From Nocardiopsis sp. YSL2 (GTDB lineage: Bacteria; Actinomycetota; Actinomycetes; Streptosporangiales; Streptosporangiaceae): a stretch of DNA of 64,000 nt. A model generated the notes under the pieces. The model was not told where the DNA came from, did not search any database, and was given only the letters and a program-made list of their open reading frames with translations. The position numbers and the translations under genes were made by a program. The stretch lies in NCBI RefSeq assembly GCF_030555055.1, contig NZ_JAMOAO010000001.1:5270001-5334000 (forward strand), read 5' to 3'. Below, in pieces: positions 16,499 to 26,125 of this stretch (positions are counted from its first letter, which is position 1; every line of letters begins with the position of its first letter).

Positions 16499-16888
16499 AT
16501 GTCGTCGACAGCGCCGTGCCCCGCCCGCACGCGCCCGGCCCCGGCCTGGGCGCGTCTGCTGCTGTGCGCGGCCCTGTTGCTGGGCGTGGGTGCCATGCAC
16601 ACGCTGGGCCATGACCAGCCGGGTGGCCACGACGGCGGTCACGCGGTCACGGCCGCCGTCTCGACGGCGGACCATCCGGTCGGCGACCCGCCCGACATCG
16701 ATCCCGTGACGGTGTGCCTGGCGATCGTGGCCCTGGGCGTGGCCCTGGTCGGCGTCGCCCCGGCGGCGTTCTTCCCCTGGCCCGGTACCCCGTCGCCCAC
16801 CGCGCGCGTGCCGCGCGGCCCCTCGCGGAGCCGCGCCTTCCTCCCGCCCGCGCCCTCGCTCGCGCTGTTGCAGGTGTTGCGGGTCTAA
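16499..16888 (+). CDS. small membrane protein, DUF6153-like
   Basis: 129 residues with two hydrophobic segments (about 19-36 and 71-92), a His-rich stretch between them (HTLGHDQPGGHDGGHA) that could bind metal, and a basic, proline-rich end. This layout resembles small actinobacterial proteins found just before DUF305 genes, as here. A TACTAG hexamer (16486-16491) just upstream may be its -10. Function unknown; the His cluster and neighbour suggest metal stress, perhaps copper. Confidence 0.55.
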   Translation: MSSTAPCPARTRPAPAWARLLLCAALLLGVGAMHTLGHDQPGGHDGGHAVTAAVSTADHPVGDPPDIDPVTVCLAIVALGVALVGVAPAAFFPWPGTPSPTARVPRGPSRSRAFLPPAPSLALLQVLRV

Positions 16889-16989
16889 AGGCCCCGGGGG
16901 TTCCGCGCCACGGCACCGGTGCCCCACACCCGAGACCCCTGCCGCGCGCACGGAGCGCGGCGCAGTGACCACACACGGAGACGTACGAC

Positions 16990-17652
16990 ATGACCTTTCT
17001 TCAGCGCGCCCTGATGCCCGCGGCCGCCGCGGCGGCCACCGTCCTGGTCCTCACCGCCTGCGGCACGGCGGAGGACGCGGCCGCGCCCGACACCGCCGAG
17101 TCCGAGGGGGCCACGGCCGAGTTCAACGACGCCGACGTCGCCTTCGCCCGCCAGATGATCCCGCACCACGAACAGGCCGTGGAGATGGCCGAGATGGCCG
17201 AGTCGCGGGCCGGGGACGAGGTCCGCGACCTGGCCGAGGAGATCGCCGCGGCCCAGGGGCCCGAGATCGAGCAGATGACCGGCCTCCTGGAGTCCTGGGG
17301 CGAGCCGCCGATGGAGGACATGGAGGGGATGGAGGGCACCCACGGTGACATGCCCGGCATGATGGCGGACGAGGAGATGACCGGGCTGGAGGCGGCCGAG
17401 GGCGACGAGTTCGACACCCACTTCCTGGAGATGATGATCCTGCACCACGAGGGTGCGATCACCATGGCCGAGACCGAGATCGAGGAGGGCGTCAACCCCG
17501 AGGCCCAGGGCCTGGCCCAGAACATCTTCGACGCCCAGCACGCCGAGATCGAGCGGATGAACACGATGCTGGGCGAGGGCGGCGGCGCGGACGCCGAGGA
17601 CGAGGGCTCCGACGACGGTGACGAGGACTCCGGGGACCACGGCGGCCGCTGA
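16990..17652 (+). CDS. DUF305 ferritin-like lipoprotein
   Basis: 220 residues. The signal peptide ends in a lipobox LTAC (Cys 20), so it is a membrane-anchored extracellular lipoprotein. Two DUF305 units each carry the motif MIxHHEQAVxMAEM / MILHHEGAITMAE (about residues 56 and 144) in a four-helix bundle; the loop between is Met- and His-rich (MEDMEGMEGTHGDMPGMMADEEM), a copper-binding-like composition. The acidic tail is disordered. Usually found with copper genes; probably acts in extracytoplasmic metal binding. Confidence 0.85.
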   Translation: MTFLQRALMPAAAAAATVLVLTACGTAEDAAAPDTAESEGATAEFNDADVAFARQMIPHHEQAVEMAEMAESRAGDEVRDLAEEIAAAQGPEIEQMTGLLESWGEPPMEDMEGMEGTHGDMPGMMADEEMTGLEAAEGDEFDTHFLEMMILHHEGAITMAETEIEEGVNPEAQGLAQNIFDAQHAEIERMNTMLGEGGGADAEDEGSDDGDEDSGDHGGR

Positions 17653-17659
17653 TGTCCCT

Positions 17660-17690
17660 CCGGGTGCCGGGCGACCCGTCCGGCACCCGG
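17660..17690 (+). terminator. hairpin after the DUF305 gene
   Basis: Perfect 11-bp inverted repeat (17660-17670 with 17680-17690, 9-nt loop) eight bases after the stop codon. The remaining gap to 17883 contains no gene that I can support. Confidence 0.65.
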
Positions 17691-17883
17691 CTCGACGAAG
17701 GGCCCCGAGCCCCGGCCGGGTCTGACGCGTGCGTGCCGGTCTTGCACGGGGGCGGCCACGATCCGCGGGCCACGGGGGCTCCACCGAGGCGATCGGGGCC
17801 CGTCCGGTCGGACGCGAAAGCGACGACGCGTGCAGAGCCGGGCCGGGCAGGGCCGACGGGGAGCCGTGGAGGAACGCCGGGCG

Positions 17884-19617
17884 TCACCCGCCGTCGAGGT
17901 CGAGCTCGAACCACACCACCTTGCCCGGCGTCTTGCCGGACGCGCCCCACCTCTGCGCCAGCCGACTGACCAGCTGCAGGCCGCGGCCGCCCTCATCGGT
18001 GTCGGCGGCCCGACGCAGCACGGGGCGGTGCTGGTCCTCGTCGGAGACCTCGAACAACAGCGCGTCGGTGCGCAGCAGCCGCACCCCGATCGGGCCGTTG
18101 GCGTAGCGGACCGCGTTGGTGACCAGTTCCGTGGCCAGCAGCTCGGTGACGTCCGTGAGCTCCTCCAGGCCCCACTCGGCGAGCGTGGCGCGGATCAGCC
18201 GCCGGACCCGCGAGGGCGTGGTGGGGCGCGGTTCCATCAACCAGTGGGCGACATGGCGCGAGGGCACGCCGCGCAGCCGGGCCAGCAGCAGCGCCACGTC
18301 GTCCTCCTGGTCGTCCGTGCGCAGGTCGGTGAGGATCGCGTCGCCCAGCTCCTCCAGCGGCAGCGGACGCTCGGCGGCCTCGCACAGCGCCGCCAGGCCC
18401 TTCTCGATGTCGCGCCCGCGCGCCTCGACCAGTCCGTCGGTGCACAGCAGCAGAATGTCGCCGTCGTGGACGTGCACGTCGGCCGACTCGAAGGCGACCC
18501 CGCCCACGCCGATCGGCGCCCCCGTGGGCAGCCGGACCGGTTCCGCGCCGCGCCCGTGCCGGACCAGCACGGGCGGGACGTGCCCGGCGTTGGCCATCGT
18601 GCACAGCCGGGCCACAGGGTCGTAGACGCAGTACAGGCACGTGGCCAGGTAGTCCTCGCCCAGGCGCAGGGCCAGGTCGTCCAGGTGCCGCAGGACCTGT
18701 TCGGGCGGCAGGTCCAGAGCGGCCAGGGTCTGCACGGCCGTGCGGAACTGGCCCATCGCCGCGGCCGAGTGCAGGCCGTGGCCCATGACGTCCCCGACGA
18801 CGAACACCACCCGGCTGCCCGAGAGCGGAATGGCGTCGAACCAGTCCCCGCCGACCTGCGCGATGTGGCTGCTGCTGCGGTAGCGGTGCGTGATGTCGGC
18901 GCAGGAGAGCCGGGGCGGCAGCGCGGGCAGCATGGAGCGCTGGAGGGCGTCGGTGGCGTCGGCCTCGGACCGGTACATGTGTGCGTTGTCCAGCGCCAGC
19001 CCCGTCTGGATCGCCAACTGCTCGGCCATCAGCGTGTCGACCTCGTCGAAGACCGGGCGGTCGGGGTCGCGCATCAGGACGACCGCGCCCAGGACGCGGC
19101 CGCGCACGGTCAGCGGCAGGGCGAGCAGGGACCGGTCGAGGATCAGGGGTGTGAGGTCGCCGGTGGTGTGGGTCCGGGCGAGCATGGCGGCGATGTCGGG
19201 GTCGATACGGGGCACGAGGACGGGAGAGGCCTCCGCCATCGACCGGTGCACGGGGTTGGTCGGCGGCATGACGTGGACCTGCTCCTCCGGCACGACCGTG
19301 CGCCACAGCTCGGACTGGTATCCGCTGTGCACGACCGCGACCCGGCGCAGCGGCGCGGTCAGGGATCCGGCGGCGTCGGGCAGTTCCACGTCCAGGTGCG
19401 GCCCGGGCAGCAGGGCGTCGAGCAGGTGGACGGTCGCGGCGTCGGCCAGGTGCGGAACCACGGCTCCGACCAGCTCACGGACGATCTTGCGCATGTCCAT
19501 GCTGGCCCCGATGCGCGTGGCGGCCTCGTTGAGGAATCGCACGCGCTCCCGCACGGCGGTGCGCTCCCGGACGGACTCGCGTGCCGTGTCGAAGAGGTCC
19601 GAGGTCTTGGGATCCAT
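17884..19617 (-). CDS. GAF-SpoIIE phosphatase with C-terminal anti-sigma-type kinase domain
   Basis: 577 residues. A GAF-like sensor domain (about 25-195) is followed by a PP2C/SpoIIE phosphatase (about 205-425; VGGDWFDA, GDVMGHG and CTDGLVEARG carry the metal-binding aspartates), then a HATPase_c domain of the RsbW/SpoIIAB type (about 440-577; ELVTNAVRYA and DEGGRGLQLV). Such proteins tune sigma-factor partner switching in Streptomyces-type bacteria by dephosphorylating anti-anti-sigma factors and phosphorylating partners. No transmembrane segment, so it senses a cytosolic signal. ATG start chosen over a longer basic upstream frame. Confidence 0.9.
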   Translation of the reverse strand: MDPKTSDLFDTARESVRERTAVRERVRFLNEAATRIGASMDMRKIVRELVGAVVPHLADAATVHLLDALLPGPHLDVELPDAAGSLTAPLRRVAVVHSGYQSELWRTVVPEEQVHVMPPTNPVHRSMAEASPVLVPRIDPDIAAMLARTHTTGDLTPLILDRSLLALPLTVRGRVLGAVVLMRDPDRPVFDEVDTLMAEQLAIQTGLALDNAHMYRSEADATDALQRSMLPALPPRLSCADITHRYRSSSHIAQVGGDWFDAIPLSGSRVVFVVGDVMGHGLHSAAAMGQFRTAVQTLAALDLPPEQVLRHLDDLALRLGEDYLATCLYCVYDPVARLCTMANAGHVPPVLVRHGRGAEPVRLPTGAPIGVGGVAFESADVHVHDGDILLLCTDGLVEARGRDIEKGLAALCEAAERPLPLEELGDAILTDLRTDDQEDDVALLLARLRGVPSRHVAHWLMEPRPTTPSRVRRLIRATLAEWGLEELTDVTELLATELVTNAVRYANGPIGVRLLRTDALLFEVSDEDQHRPVLRRAADTDEGGRGLQLVSRLAQRWGASGKTPGKVVWFELDLDGG

Positions 19618-19750
19618 CGCTCCGGCTTTCTGCGCTCGAAGGGAATTCCGACGGCTTGACAATCCTTTTCCACCTGCTGTGGACGTTTTTTGGTTGATTT
19701 TCGGGCACACCGATACACCGAGTGATCGGTAGGGGCCGTGGGTCCGGGTG

Positions 19751-20416
19751 TCAGCCGGTCCTGCGGCAGGTGAAGAACAGTTGGATCTCGGGATCCGCCT
19801 GGGCACTGGAGGGGGCGTAGGACGCCGTCTCCTCCTCCTCGATGGTGAATCCCGCCCCGGTGAGCAGCCCGCGCAGCTCCTCACGGAAGTAACCGGTCAC
19901 CCGAACGTGGTGGCCGAGGAAGGGAATGGGGAGGTCGTCGACGTCGGCCTCCACCATGGACAGCGTGAACCAGCCGCCGGGGACGATCACCGAGTGCAGG
20001 ACCGACAGCGCGCGCGGGACGAGCGCGCGCGGCAGGTGCAGCAGCGAGAAGTAGGCCACCACCGCGTCGTAGGTCCCCTCCGACGGGTCCAGGTCGACGA
20101 TGTCCTTGTCGACGAACTCGGCCTCGGGTACGTTGCGGCGGGCGATGTCGAGCATGACCGGGGAGATGTCGATGCCGGTCACCGACAGCCCCGCGTCGGT
20201 CAGCCGCCGCGCGGTGGGCACCCCGGTGCCACAGCCGACGTCGAGCACCCGGGCGCCGGGCGCCAACCGCTCGATGAGTCCGAGCGTGCTCTTGACCTGT
20301 ACTTCCTTGTGGGGAAAGGCCTCGTCGTAATGCTCGCCGATGTGGTCGTAGGCGGTCGCCTGACCGTGTTCTCGCGCGGCCCAGCCATCGTCGGACGACA
20401 TGACATCCGGCGCCAT
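19751..20416 (-). CDS. class I SAM-dependent methyltransferase
   Basis: 221 residues from an ATG with GAAAGG eight bases upstream. SAM-binding motif I is VLDVGCGTGVPT (about residue 57-68), followed by GIDISPVML and the motif IV region TYDAVVAYFSLLHLP. It belongs to the UbiE/small-molecule methyltransferase class with a C-terminal region EIQLFFTCRR typical of a common actinobacterial subfamily. Substrate unknown. Divergent from the FAD oxidase gene. Confidence 0.8.
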   Translation of the reverse strand: MAPDVMSSDDGWAAREHGQATAYDHIGEHYDEAFPHKEVQVKSTLGLIERLAPGARVLDVGCGTGVPTARRLTDAGLSVTGIDISPVMLDIARRNVPEAEFVDKDIVDLDPSEGTYDAVVAYFSLLHLPRALVPRALSVLHSVIVPGGWFTLSMVEADVDDLPIPFLGHHVRVTGYFREELRGLLTGAGFTIEEEETASYAPSSAQADPEIQLFFTCRRTG

Positions 20417-20638
20417 GGTGATCGCCTTTCCCCTCACACGGTGCGGTGGAACGCACCGCGGCCTCCGACCGAACGGATTCGCGGTACAGAAGCCGAACTT
20501 ACCGTCCTGATCGCGTTAAGTCACCACTTGTTCCTGGCCCCCATCTTCGCACATCGGCGGTGGACCGCCCGTCGCCCCACAGGGGACCTTTAGGATTTCC
20601 CCGCTGACCGCAAACCCCGACGGCACGGACAGGACGCA

Positions 20639-22102
20639 ATGGAATACAACGTGAGCCGCAGGACCCTTCTCGCGGGATTGGGAGCCGGCGTGGCCGCCAC
20701 CGGATTCGACCCCCTCGCACGAGCCTGGGCCGACGACGCCTCGCTGGCGGAGGAGGACCGCGTACCCGCCCTCGACGGCGAGCTCGTGTTCGACGAGGAG
20801 TCCCTGGCCGCAGCCGCGGACGACTTCGGCCACGACATCTCGCGGCACCCCCGCGCCGTGCTGCGGCCCGGGTCGGTGCGCGACGTCGAGCGGATGATCC
20901 GGTTCTGCCGGGCCCGCGACATCCCGGTCGCGGCGCGCGGACAGGGCCACTCCACCCGCGGCCAGGCCCAGGTCGAAGAGGGGCTGGTCATCGAGACGGC
21001 GACGCTCGACGGCCTCCAGGTGCGCGACGGCCGCGCCGAGGTCGGCGCCGGAGTGCGGTGGAGCCAGGTGCTCTCGGCCGCACTGCCCTACGGGCTCACC
21101 CCGCCCGTGCTCACCGACTACCTGGAGCTGTCGGTCGGCGGGACCCTGGCGGTGGGCGGGATCGGCGGCCAGACCCAGCACCACGGCCTGCAGGTGGACA
21201 CCGTCGTGGAAGTGGACGTGGTGACCGGGGAGGGGCGGCGGCTGCGCTGCTCGCCCGAGGTCCGGGCCGACCTGTTCCGGGCCGTCCTGGGCGGCCTCGG
21301 CCAGTGCGCGGTCATCGTCGGCGCCACCGTGCGCCTGGCCCCCGCACCGGAGACCGTGCGCCAGTACCACCTGTACTACGAGACCGTCGAGGCGCTCACC
21401 GCCGACCAGCGCCGCGTGCTGGCCGACGGCCGCTTCGACTACCTGGAGGGACAGGCCCAGTCGCTGCCCGACGGCGGACCGGGCTGGCGGTTCATGCTGG
21501 AGGCGGTCGCCTACCACGAGGGCTCCACACCGCCGGACGACGACGCCCTCCTGGCGGACCTGTCCGACACCCGCGCCGACGCCGAGATCGAGGACCTGCC
21601 CTACCTCGACTTCGCCGACCGGCTCGCCCCGGCCGTGGAGTTCCTGAAGTCGATCGGCGCCTGGTACGACCCCCACCCCTGGTGGAACGTCTTCGTGCCC
21701 TCCAGCGAGTTCGACGCCCTGGCCGCCTCGGCTCTGGCGGAGCTGACCCAGGAGGACGTCGGTCCCACCGGCGTCGTCCTGATGTACCCGGTGCGCCGCG
21801 AGCTGCTGGGCACGACGCTGCCGCGGGTGCCCGACGAGCCGGTGGTCTTCCTCTTCGCCCTGCTCAAGACGGCCACTCCCGCGCCCGGGGTGCCCGACAA
21901 CGCGGCCATGGTCGCGGCCAACCGGGCCCTGTACGAACGCGTCCGCGACGCGGGCGGGTTCCAGTACCCGGTGGGCAGCATCCCGATGGACCGGGCCGAC
22001 TGGCGGGCGCACTTCGGGTCGGCGTGGGACGACTTCGCCGCGGCCAAGGCCGCCCACGACCCCGCGGGCATCCTCGCCCCGGGGCAGGGGATCTTCGGCT
22101 AG
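20639..22102 (+). CDS. FAD-linked oxidoreductase with Tat signal, cytokinin-dehydrogenase-like
   Basis: 487 residues. It begins with a twin-arginine signal (SRRTLLAGLGAG) and so is exported folded with its cofactor. The PCMH/FAD_binding_4 domain has RGQGHST, whose His is the residue that binds FAD covalently in cytokinin and related oxidases, and SVGGTLAVGGIGG as the pyrophosphate loop. The C-terminal half resembles the cytokinin-binding domain. Oxidation of a cytokinin-like or other small secreted substrate is likely, but the substrate cannot be read from sequence. A 22107-22126 hairpin follows the stop. Confidence 0.75.
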   Translation: MEYNVSRRTLLAGLGAGVAATGFDPLARAWADDASLAEEDRVPALDGELVFDEESLAAAADDFGHDISRHPRAVLRPGSVRDVERMIRFCRARDIPVAARGQGHSTRGQAQVEEGLVIETATLDGLQVRDGRAEVGAGVRWSQVLSAALPYGLTPPVLTDYLELSVGGTLAVGGIGGQTQHHGLQVDTVVEVDVVTGEGRRLRCSPEVRADLFRAVLGGLGQCAVIVGATVRLAPAPETVRQYHLYYETVEALTADQRRVLADGRFDYLEGQAQSLPDGGPGWRFMLEAVAYHEGSTPPDDDALLADLSDTRADAEIEDLPYLDFADRLAPAVEFLKSIGAWYDPHPWWNVFVPSSEFDALAASALAELTQEDVGPTGVVLMYPVRRELLGTTLPRVPDEPVVFLFALLKTATPAPGVPDNAAMVAANRALYERVRDAGGFQYPVGSIPMDRADWRAHFGSAWDDFAAAKAAHDPAGILAPGQGIFG

Positions 22103-22106
22103 GCGG

Positions 22107-22126
22107 CGGCCCCGCAGGCGGGGCCG
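22107..22126 (+). terminator. short hairpin after the FAD oxidase
   Basis: Nine-bp inverted repeat with a two-base loop, five bases past the stop; no U-tract. Confidence 0.45.
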
Positions 22127-22214
22127 TCGATCAGCGGGCGCGGCGGGGTCTCCCGCCGCGCCCGCCGCCGGGGTGCGGCGCCTCTCGCGACGGGCGGCAC
22201 CCGCCACCCGCGTC

Positions 22215-23132
22215 CTAGCGCCCGGCGGAGTACGCGCACAGGTGCGTGTAGGCGAGGGAGAACAGCGGTGTGGGCACGCCCAACTCGCGGCCGCGCGCGA
22301 CCAGGTCGCCGATGATGTGGTCGGCCTCGACGGCGTTGCCCCGCGTCAGGTCCCAGTACATCGAGGTGGTGGTCGTGGCCGTGGTGTCGGAGGCCATGGT
22401 CCGGGTGCGCTCCAGCATCGCCTCGCTGGGCGCGAATCCCGAGGCGGTGGCCACGGCGACGGCCTCGGCGACCATGCCCGCGGTGAACTCCGGCCCGCCG
22501 GGGACGGTGTTGATCCGGCCGACGGGGGCGCGCATGAGGCAGTTGCAGGCGCCCAGGCTGGCCAGGAACACCCATTTGTCCCACATGCGCCGCCGGATGT
22601 GCTCGCTCGCGCGCGCGGTGTAGCCGCCGCAGTCCAGGGCGGCGTGCACCTCGTCCGGCCCGACGACGGGCCGCTCGGACAACGGCCCGTAGGCCAGTTC
22701 GGCCAGCGGGCCGACCTGGACGATGCCGCCGTCCTCGTCCAGTCGGGTCTGGACCAGGCTCACCCCGCCGTAGACCCGGTCGGCGCCGAACCGCTCGACG
22801 AGGGTGTCCAGGTGGCGCATGCCGTTGAGGAAGGGCACCACCACGGTGCGCGCGCCCACCGCGGGGGCGAAGTCCTCGAGCGCCTCGTGCAGGCCATAGG
22901 ACTTCACGGCCACGATCACCAGGTCGTAGTCGGCGGTGAGCCGGTCGGCGGTGACGGGGGACACGGGCACGGTCTCGGTGTCCCCGTCCTGCGTGGTCAG
23001 CCGCAGCCCCTGGTCGGCCAGCAGCCGGGCCCGCGGGGGACGGACGAGGAAGTCCACGTCCCGCCCCGCCTGTACCAGGCGGGCGCCGAAGTACCCGCCG
23101 ACCGCGCCCGCACCCACGACAAGGATCCGCAT
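22215..23132 (-). CDS. panE: 2-dehydropantoate 2-reductase family protein (ApbA/PanE)
   Basis: 305 residues with an N-terminal Rossmann domain VVGAGAVGGYFGARL (residues 5-19) and the VAVKSYGLHEAL catalytic-lysine motif (about residue 80) followed by the helical ApbA C-terminal domain with RRMWDKWVFLASLGACN. PanE reduces ketopantoate to pantoate in coenzyme A synthesis, but many paralogues act on other 2-keto acids and no other pantothenate gene is near. Monocistronic; ATG start with GGGACGG site. Confidence 0.75.
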   Translation of the reverse strand: MRILVVGAGAVGGYFGARLVQAGRDVDFLVRPPRARLLADQGLRLTTQDGDTETVPVSPVTADRLTADYDLVIVAVKSYGLHEALEDFAPAVGARTVVVPFLNGMRHLDTLVERFGADRVYGGVSLVQTRLDEDGGIVQVGPLAELAYGPLSERPVVGPDEVHAALDCGGYTARASEHIRRRMWDKWVFLASLGACNCLMRAPVGRINTVPGGPEFTAGMVAEAVAVATASGFAPSEAMLERTRTMASDTTATTTTSMYWDLTRGNAVEADHIIGDLVARGRELGVPTPLFSLAYTHLCAYSAGR

Positions 23133-23421
23133 GACCGTCCCACTCTCGTTCCTGACTCCCACTCGACCACGCAGAACGTATGACCATGGGACATCACGTG
23201 GCAAGGCGGGGCCGGCCGGTGCCGGTCGGAACGCCGATCCCGCACAGGCGACTGGCTACGCCGCGTCGGCGGTCGGAGGAGGACGACGCGCGCCTGGCGG
23301 CCCGTGCGAACGAGGGGGCGAGTGCGGCGGAACTGATGGGGAGTTCGGGCGCCGCCGGGGTGCGATCCGCTCCAGGACGCTCAAGGTTCTGCTGCCGAAC
23401 ACGCGCTGACCTGCGGCGTGA

Positions 23422-24420
23422 GTGATTGCACCCGGGCGGCAGGGGCATGACCCGGATGTGGATCCAGAGCCGATGCTCGCCCGGGCCGCGGCCGGGCTGC
23501 CGACGGGTCCGGGCCTGGTGTACGAGCCCAAGTGGGACGGTTTCCGGACCCGGGCCGGTACCGCGCCGACCCGGATCGTCTCGCGTTCGGGCGCGCGGAC
23601 CGACCGGCGCTGGCCGGAGCTGGCGGCCGCGCTGGAGACCCTGCCCGGCGGCCTGCTGATGGACGGCGAGATCGTGTGCTGGCTGGACGGCGGGCTGAGC
23701 TTCGACGCGCTGTTGCGCCGCAACACCGCCGGGGCGCGCCGGGTCCGGGAACTGGCCCGGACCGAACCCGCCCACTTCGTGGCCTTCGACCTGCTGCGCG
23801 TGGACGGCCGGGACATCCGGAACCGACCGCTGTCCTACCGGCGCCGCCGCCTGGAACGGCTGTTCGCCGACGGGCACGATCCGCACCTGGACCTGACGTG
23901 GCAGACCGACGACCCGGAGACGGCGCGGGAGTGGTACGAAGGGCTCGGCGAGGTCGGCATCGAGGGGCTCGTCGTCAAGTCCGCCGACGGGGTCTACGAG
24001 TCCGGCCACCGGGGCTGGCGCAAGTACAAGCACGCGGTGAGCACGGAGGCCGTCGTCGTGGGGGTCGTGGGCTCGGTGGAGCGGCCCGAGGCGCTGGTCC
24101 TCGGCCGCCGCGCCCCCGACACGGGAGAGATGCGGGTGGTCGGCCGCACGCGAGACCTGACCCCCGAGCAGCGGGCCGAGACGGCTCCGCTGCTGACGGC
24201 GTCCGGAGAGCGGTTGGCCGCTCCGTCGCGGTGGCGCGGCGGCGAGGCACCGCCGCATGTGGGCGTGGTCCCCGAGACCGTGGTCGAGGTCGTGCCCGAC
24301 ACCGGGACCGCCGCGGGGAAGTGGCGGCACGTGGTGCGGTTCGTGCGGCCCCGACCGGACCTGGGGGTGGCGGAGGTGCCGGAAGGGCTCGACGTCGAGC
24401 GCCGGCCCCCGTCAGGCTGA
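23422..24420 (+). CDS. ATP-dependent DNA ligase (LigC/LigD-ligase type)
   Basis: 332 residues from the GTG at 23422, though a GTG at 23458 just before DPEPMLARAA, where relatives usually begin, may be the true start. The adenylation motif is EPKWDGFR (K37), followed by LLMDGEIVCW and GIEGLVVKSADGVY and the C-terminal OB fold. It is a stand-alone ligase without the polymerase or phosphoesterase domains of LigD. It overlaps the convergent ku gene by nine bases; the pairing points to non-homologous end joining or repair of stationary-phase or spore DNA. Confidence 0.85.
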   Translation: MIAPGRQGHDPDVDPEPMLARAAAGLPTGPGLVYEPKWDGFRTRAGTAPTRIVSRSGARTDRRWPELAAALETLPGGLLMDGEIVCWLDGGLSFDALLRRNTAGARRVRELARTEPAHFVAFDLLRVDGRDIRNRPLSYRRRRLERLFADGHDPHLDLTWQTDDPETAREWYEGLGEVGIEGLVVKSADGVYESGHRGWRKYKHAVSTEAVVVGVVGSVERPEALVLGRRAPDTGEMRVVGRTRDLTPEQRAETAPLLTASGERLAAPSRWRGGEAPPHVGVVPETVVEVVPDTGTAAGKWRHVVRFVRPRPDLGVAEVPEGLDVERRPPSG

Positions 24421-25419
24421 GATCCGCTCCCGCACGGCCGACTCCAGGTCCTCCCGGGACATCTTCGACCGCCCCGGCACGTCCAGCTCCTGGGCCCGGC
24501 GCAGCAGCTCCTTCTTGGTCATGCCGGCCAGATCCTCCTCGGAGGGCTCGGCCTTCTTCTTCGACCGGCGCGCACCCCTGGCCGCGGGGCCCTTGGCCGA
24601 TTCCTCGGACCGGCGCGGTTCGGGCGCCCGCGCGCGTCCGCCCTTGCGCTCCTTGAGCGTCTTGCGCAGGGCGTCGGTGAGTTCGACGACCGTGCCCTCC
24701 TGGGCGGGGCGCTCCTCGGCGTGGCGCACCGTGCGCCCGGCGCTCTTGGCCTCGATGAGTTCCTGCAGCCGCTTCTGGTAGACGTCCTCGTGCTGCTCGG
24801 GGTCCCAGTCCTCGGCCATCGCCTCCACCAGCTGCTCGGCCAGCCCGAGATCGCGCTCGGAGATCGTGGCGTCGGCGATGGGCGGCATCACGTCCGAGGG
24901 GGCGCGGATCTCGTCCGGCCAGAACAGGGTGCTGGCGGCCAGCACCCCCTGCTGGGGGCCGACCAGGACCAGGTGCTCGCGGTCGCGCATCACCATCGTC
25001 GCCAGGGCGGCCCGGCCGGTGCGCTCCAGGACCGCGCACAGCAGCCGGTAGGGCTTGGCCGCGGACTGGTCCTGCGGGGACAGGAAGTAGGCGTTGGAGT
25101 ACCAGACGGGGTCCACCGAGTCCGCGGGGACGAAGCCCGTGATCTCCATGCTCCTGGACTTGCCGGGAGCGAGCCCCGCGAGGTCCTCGGGCTCCAGGAT
25201 CACGTACTCGTCGCTGTCGACCTTCGCGCCCTTGACGATGTCGCGGGAGCTGACGTCCTTGCCGGTCTCCTCGTCCACCTTCCGGTAGCGGACCCTGTGG
25301 TCCGTGCCCCGGACGAACTGGTGCATCGTCGGTCCGTGGCGCTCGCGCGCACTGTACAGACTGACGCCCAGCGACAGCAGCCCCACCGTGAGGGTGCCGC
25401 GCCACACCGTACTGACCAT
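24412..25419 (-). CDS. ku: Ku DNA end-binding protein
   Basis: 335 residues from the ATG at 25419. The core Ku barrel begins at WRGTLTVGLLSLGVSLYSA and includes MHQFV..GTDHRVRYRKVD and the QKRLQELIEAK end of the core (about residue 220). The tail after residue 250 is Lys/Arg-rich and ends in a helix-extended-loop motif MTKKELLRRAQELDVPGRSKMSREDL that binds DNA in actinobacterial Ku homologues. It dimerises on broken ends and recruits the ligase, which is the convergent neighbour. Confidence 0.9.
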   Translation of the reverse strand: MVSTVWRGTLTVGLLSLGVSLYSARERHGPTMHQFVRGTDHRVRYRKVDEETGKDVSSRDIVKGAKVDSDEYVILEPEDLAGLAPGKSRSMEITGFVPADSVDPVWYSNAYFLSPQDQSAAKPYRLLCAVLERTGRAALATMVMRDREHLVLVGPQQGVLAASTLFWPDEIRAPSDVMPPIADATISERDLGLAEQLVEAMAEDWDPEQHEDVYQKRLQELIEAKSAGRTVRHAEERPAQEGTVVELTDALRKTLKERKGGRARAPEPRRSEESAKGPAARGARRSKKKAEPSEEDLAGMTKKELLRRAQELDVPGRSKMSREDLESAVRERISA

Positions 25420-26125
25420 GCCGACCACCTCTCCTCCATGATGTCCGCTGCCAGGCAAAACGTGCGGATCGCGAGGTAAAGGACCGTGTCGGCCGCTCGG
25501 TGCCATGGCCGGCCCGGGCGAAGGCGCCACTTCGCCGGTCATGCTCCGTGTTCGATGGACGCAGGTGAGTGACGGATCCACGGCAACGGAGTCAAGGCTT
25601 CGATCGAGTGGTGCGCCCCGAGCGGGCCGCGGAGCCGAAAAGTTGCTCTGACCTGCACTCTTGTCCGGTTGTGGCCGCCGTGTGGACGTTCGCCGCCGCG
25701 CGTGCTCGTATGGAGGGACGAGCACCCATGGGCGGACACGCCGATCGGACGGCGGGGCCGCCCCGGTGGGAGGGAGGTCGCGACCTGGCATCGAACCACA
25801 CAGTTCCACCGGGCGTGACCCCGGAAGGAACGCGCAGTGACGCGGTGCCGCGCCCCACCCGGGGCGCGGCGCTCACGTGTGCGGGGGCGCCGTGCCGGGG
25901 CGGGCATCGGATCAGAGGCGGGCGAGGGGCGGGCGTGCCGGCGGGGAACTGGAGTGCTCTCCAAGGAATCCGGCCGATCCTTGGGAAGCCGTACATGGGC
26001 AGGGGTCCGTTCCGTGACCACACTGGCCAGGAGGTCACCGGCGTGTAGCCGGTCCCAGCGCCGGTCGAACCGTCGGTGCGCGCCCACCGGCCCTCCCGGG
26101 CCACCCGACAACGTACGGAGCCCCC
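25420..26125. other. 700-bp gap upstream of ku and the lipase
   Basis: Frames are open on both strands but their products are compositionally biased and without domains. A possible short plus-strand frame starts at 25729 (ATG with GGAGGGACG upstream), yet its translation is not protein-like. I see no RNA gene or repeat. Probably promoter DNA for the divergent ku and the hydrolase. Confidence 0.5.

Noticed and set aside
17830..19659. 609-codon plus-strand frame antisense to the SpoIIE phosphatase
   Set aside because: Compositional artefact with no domain or ribosome site.
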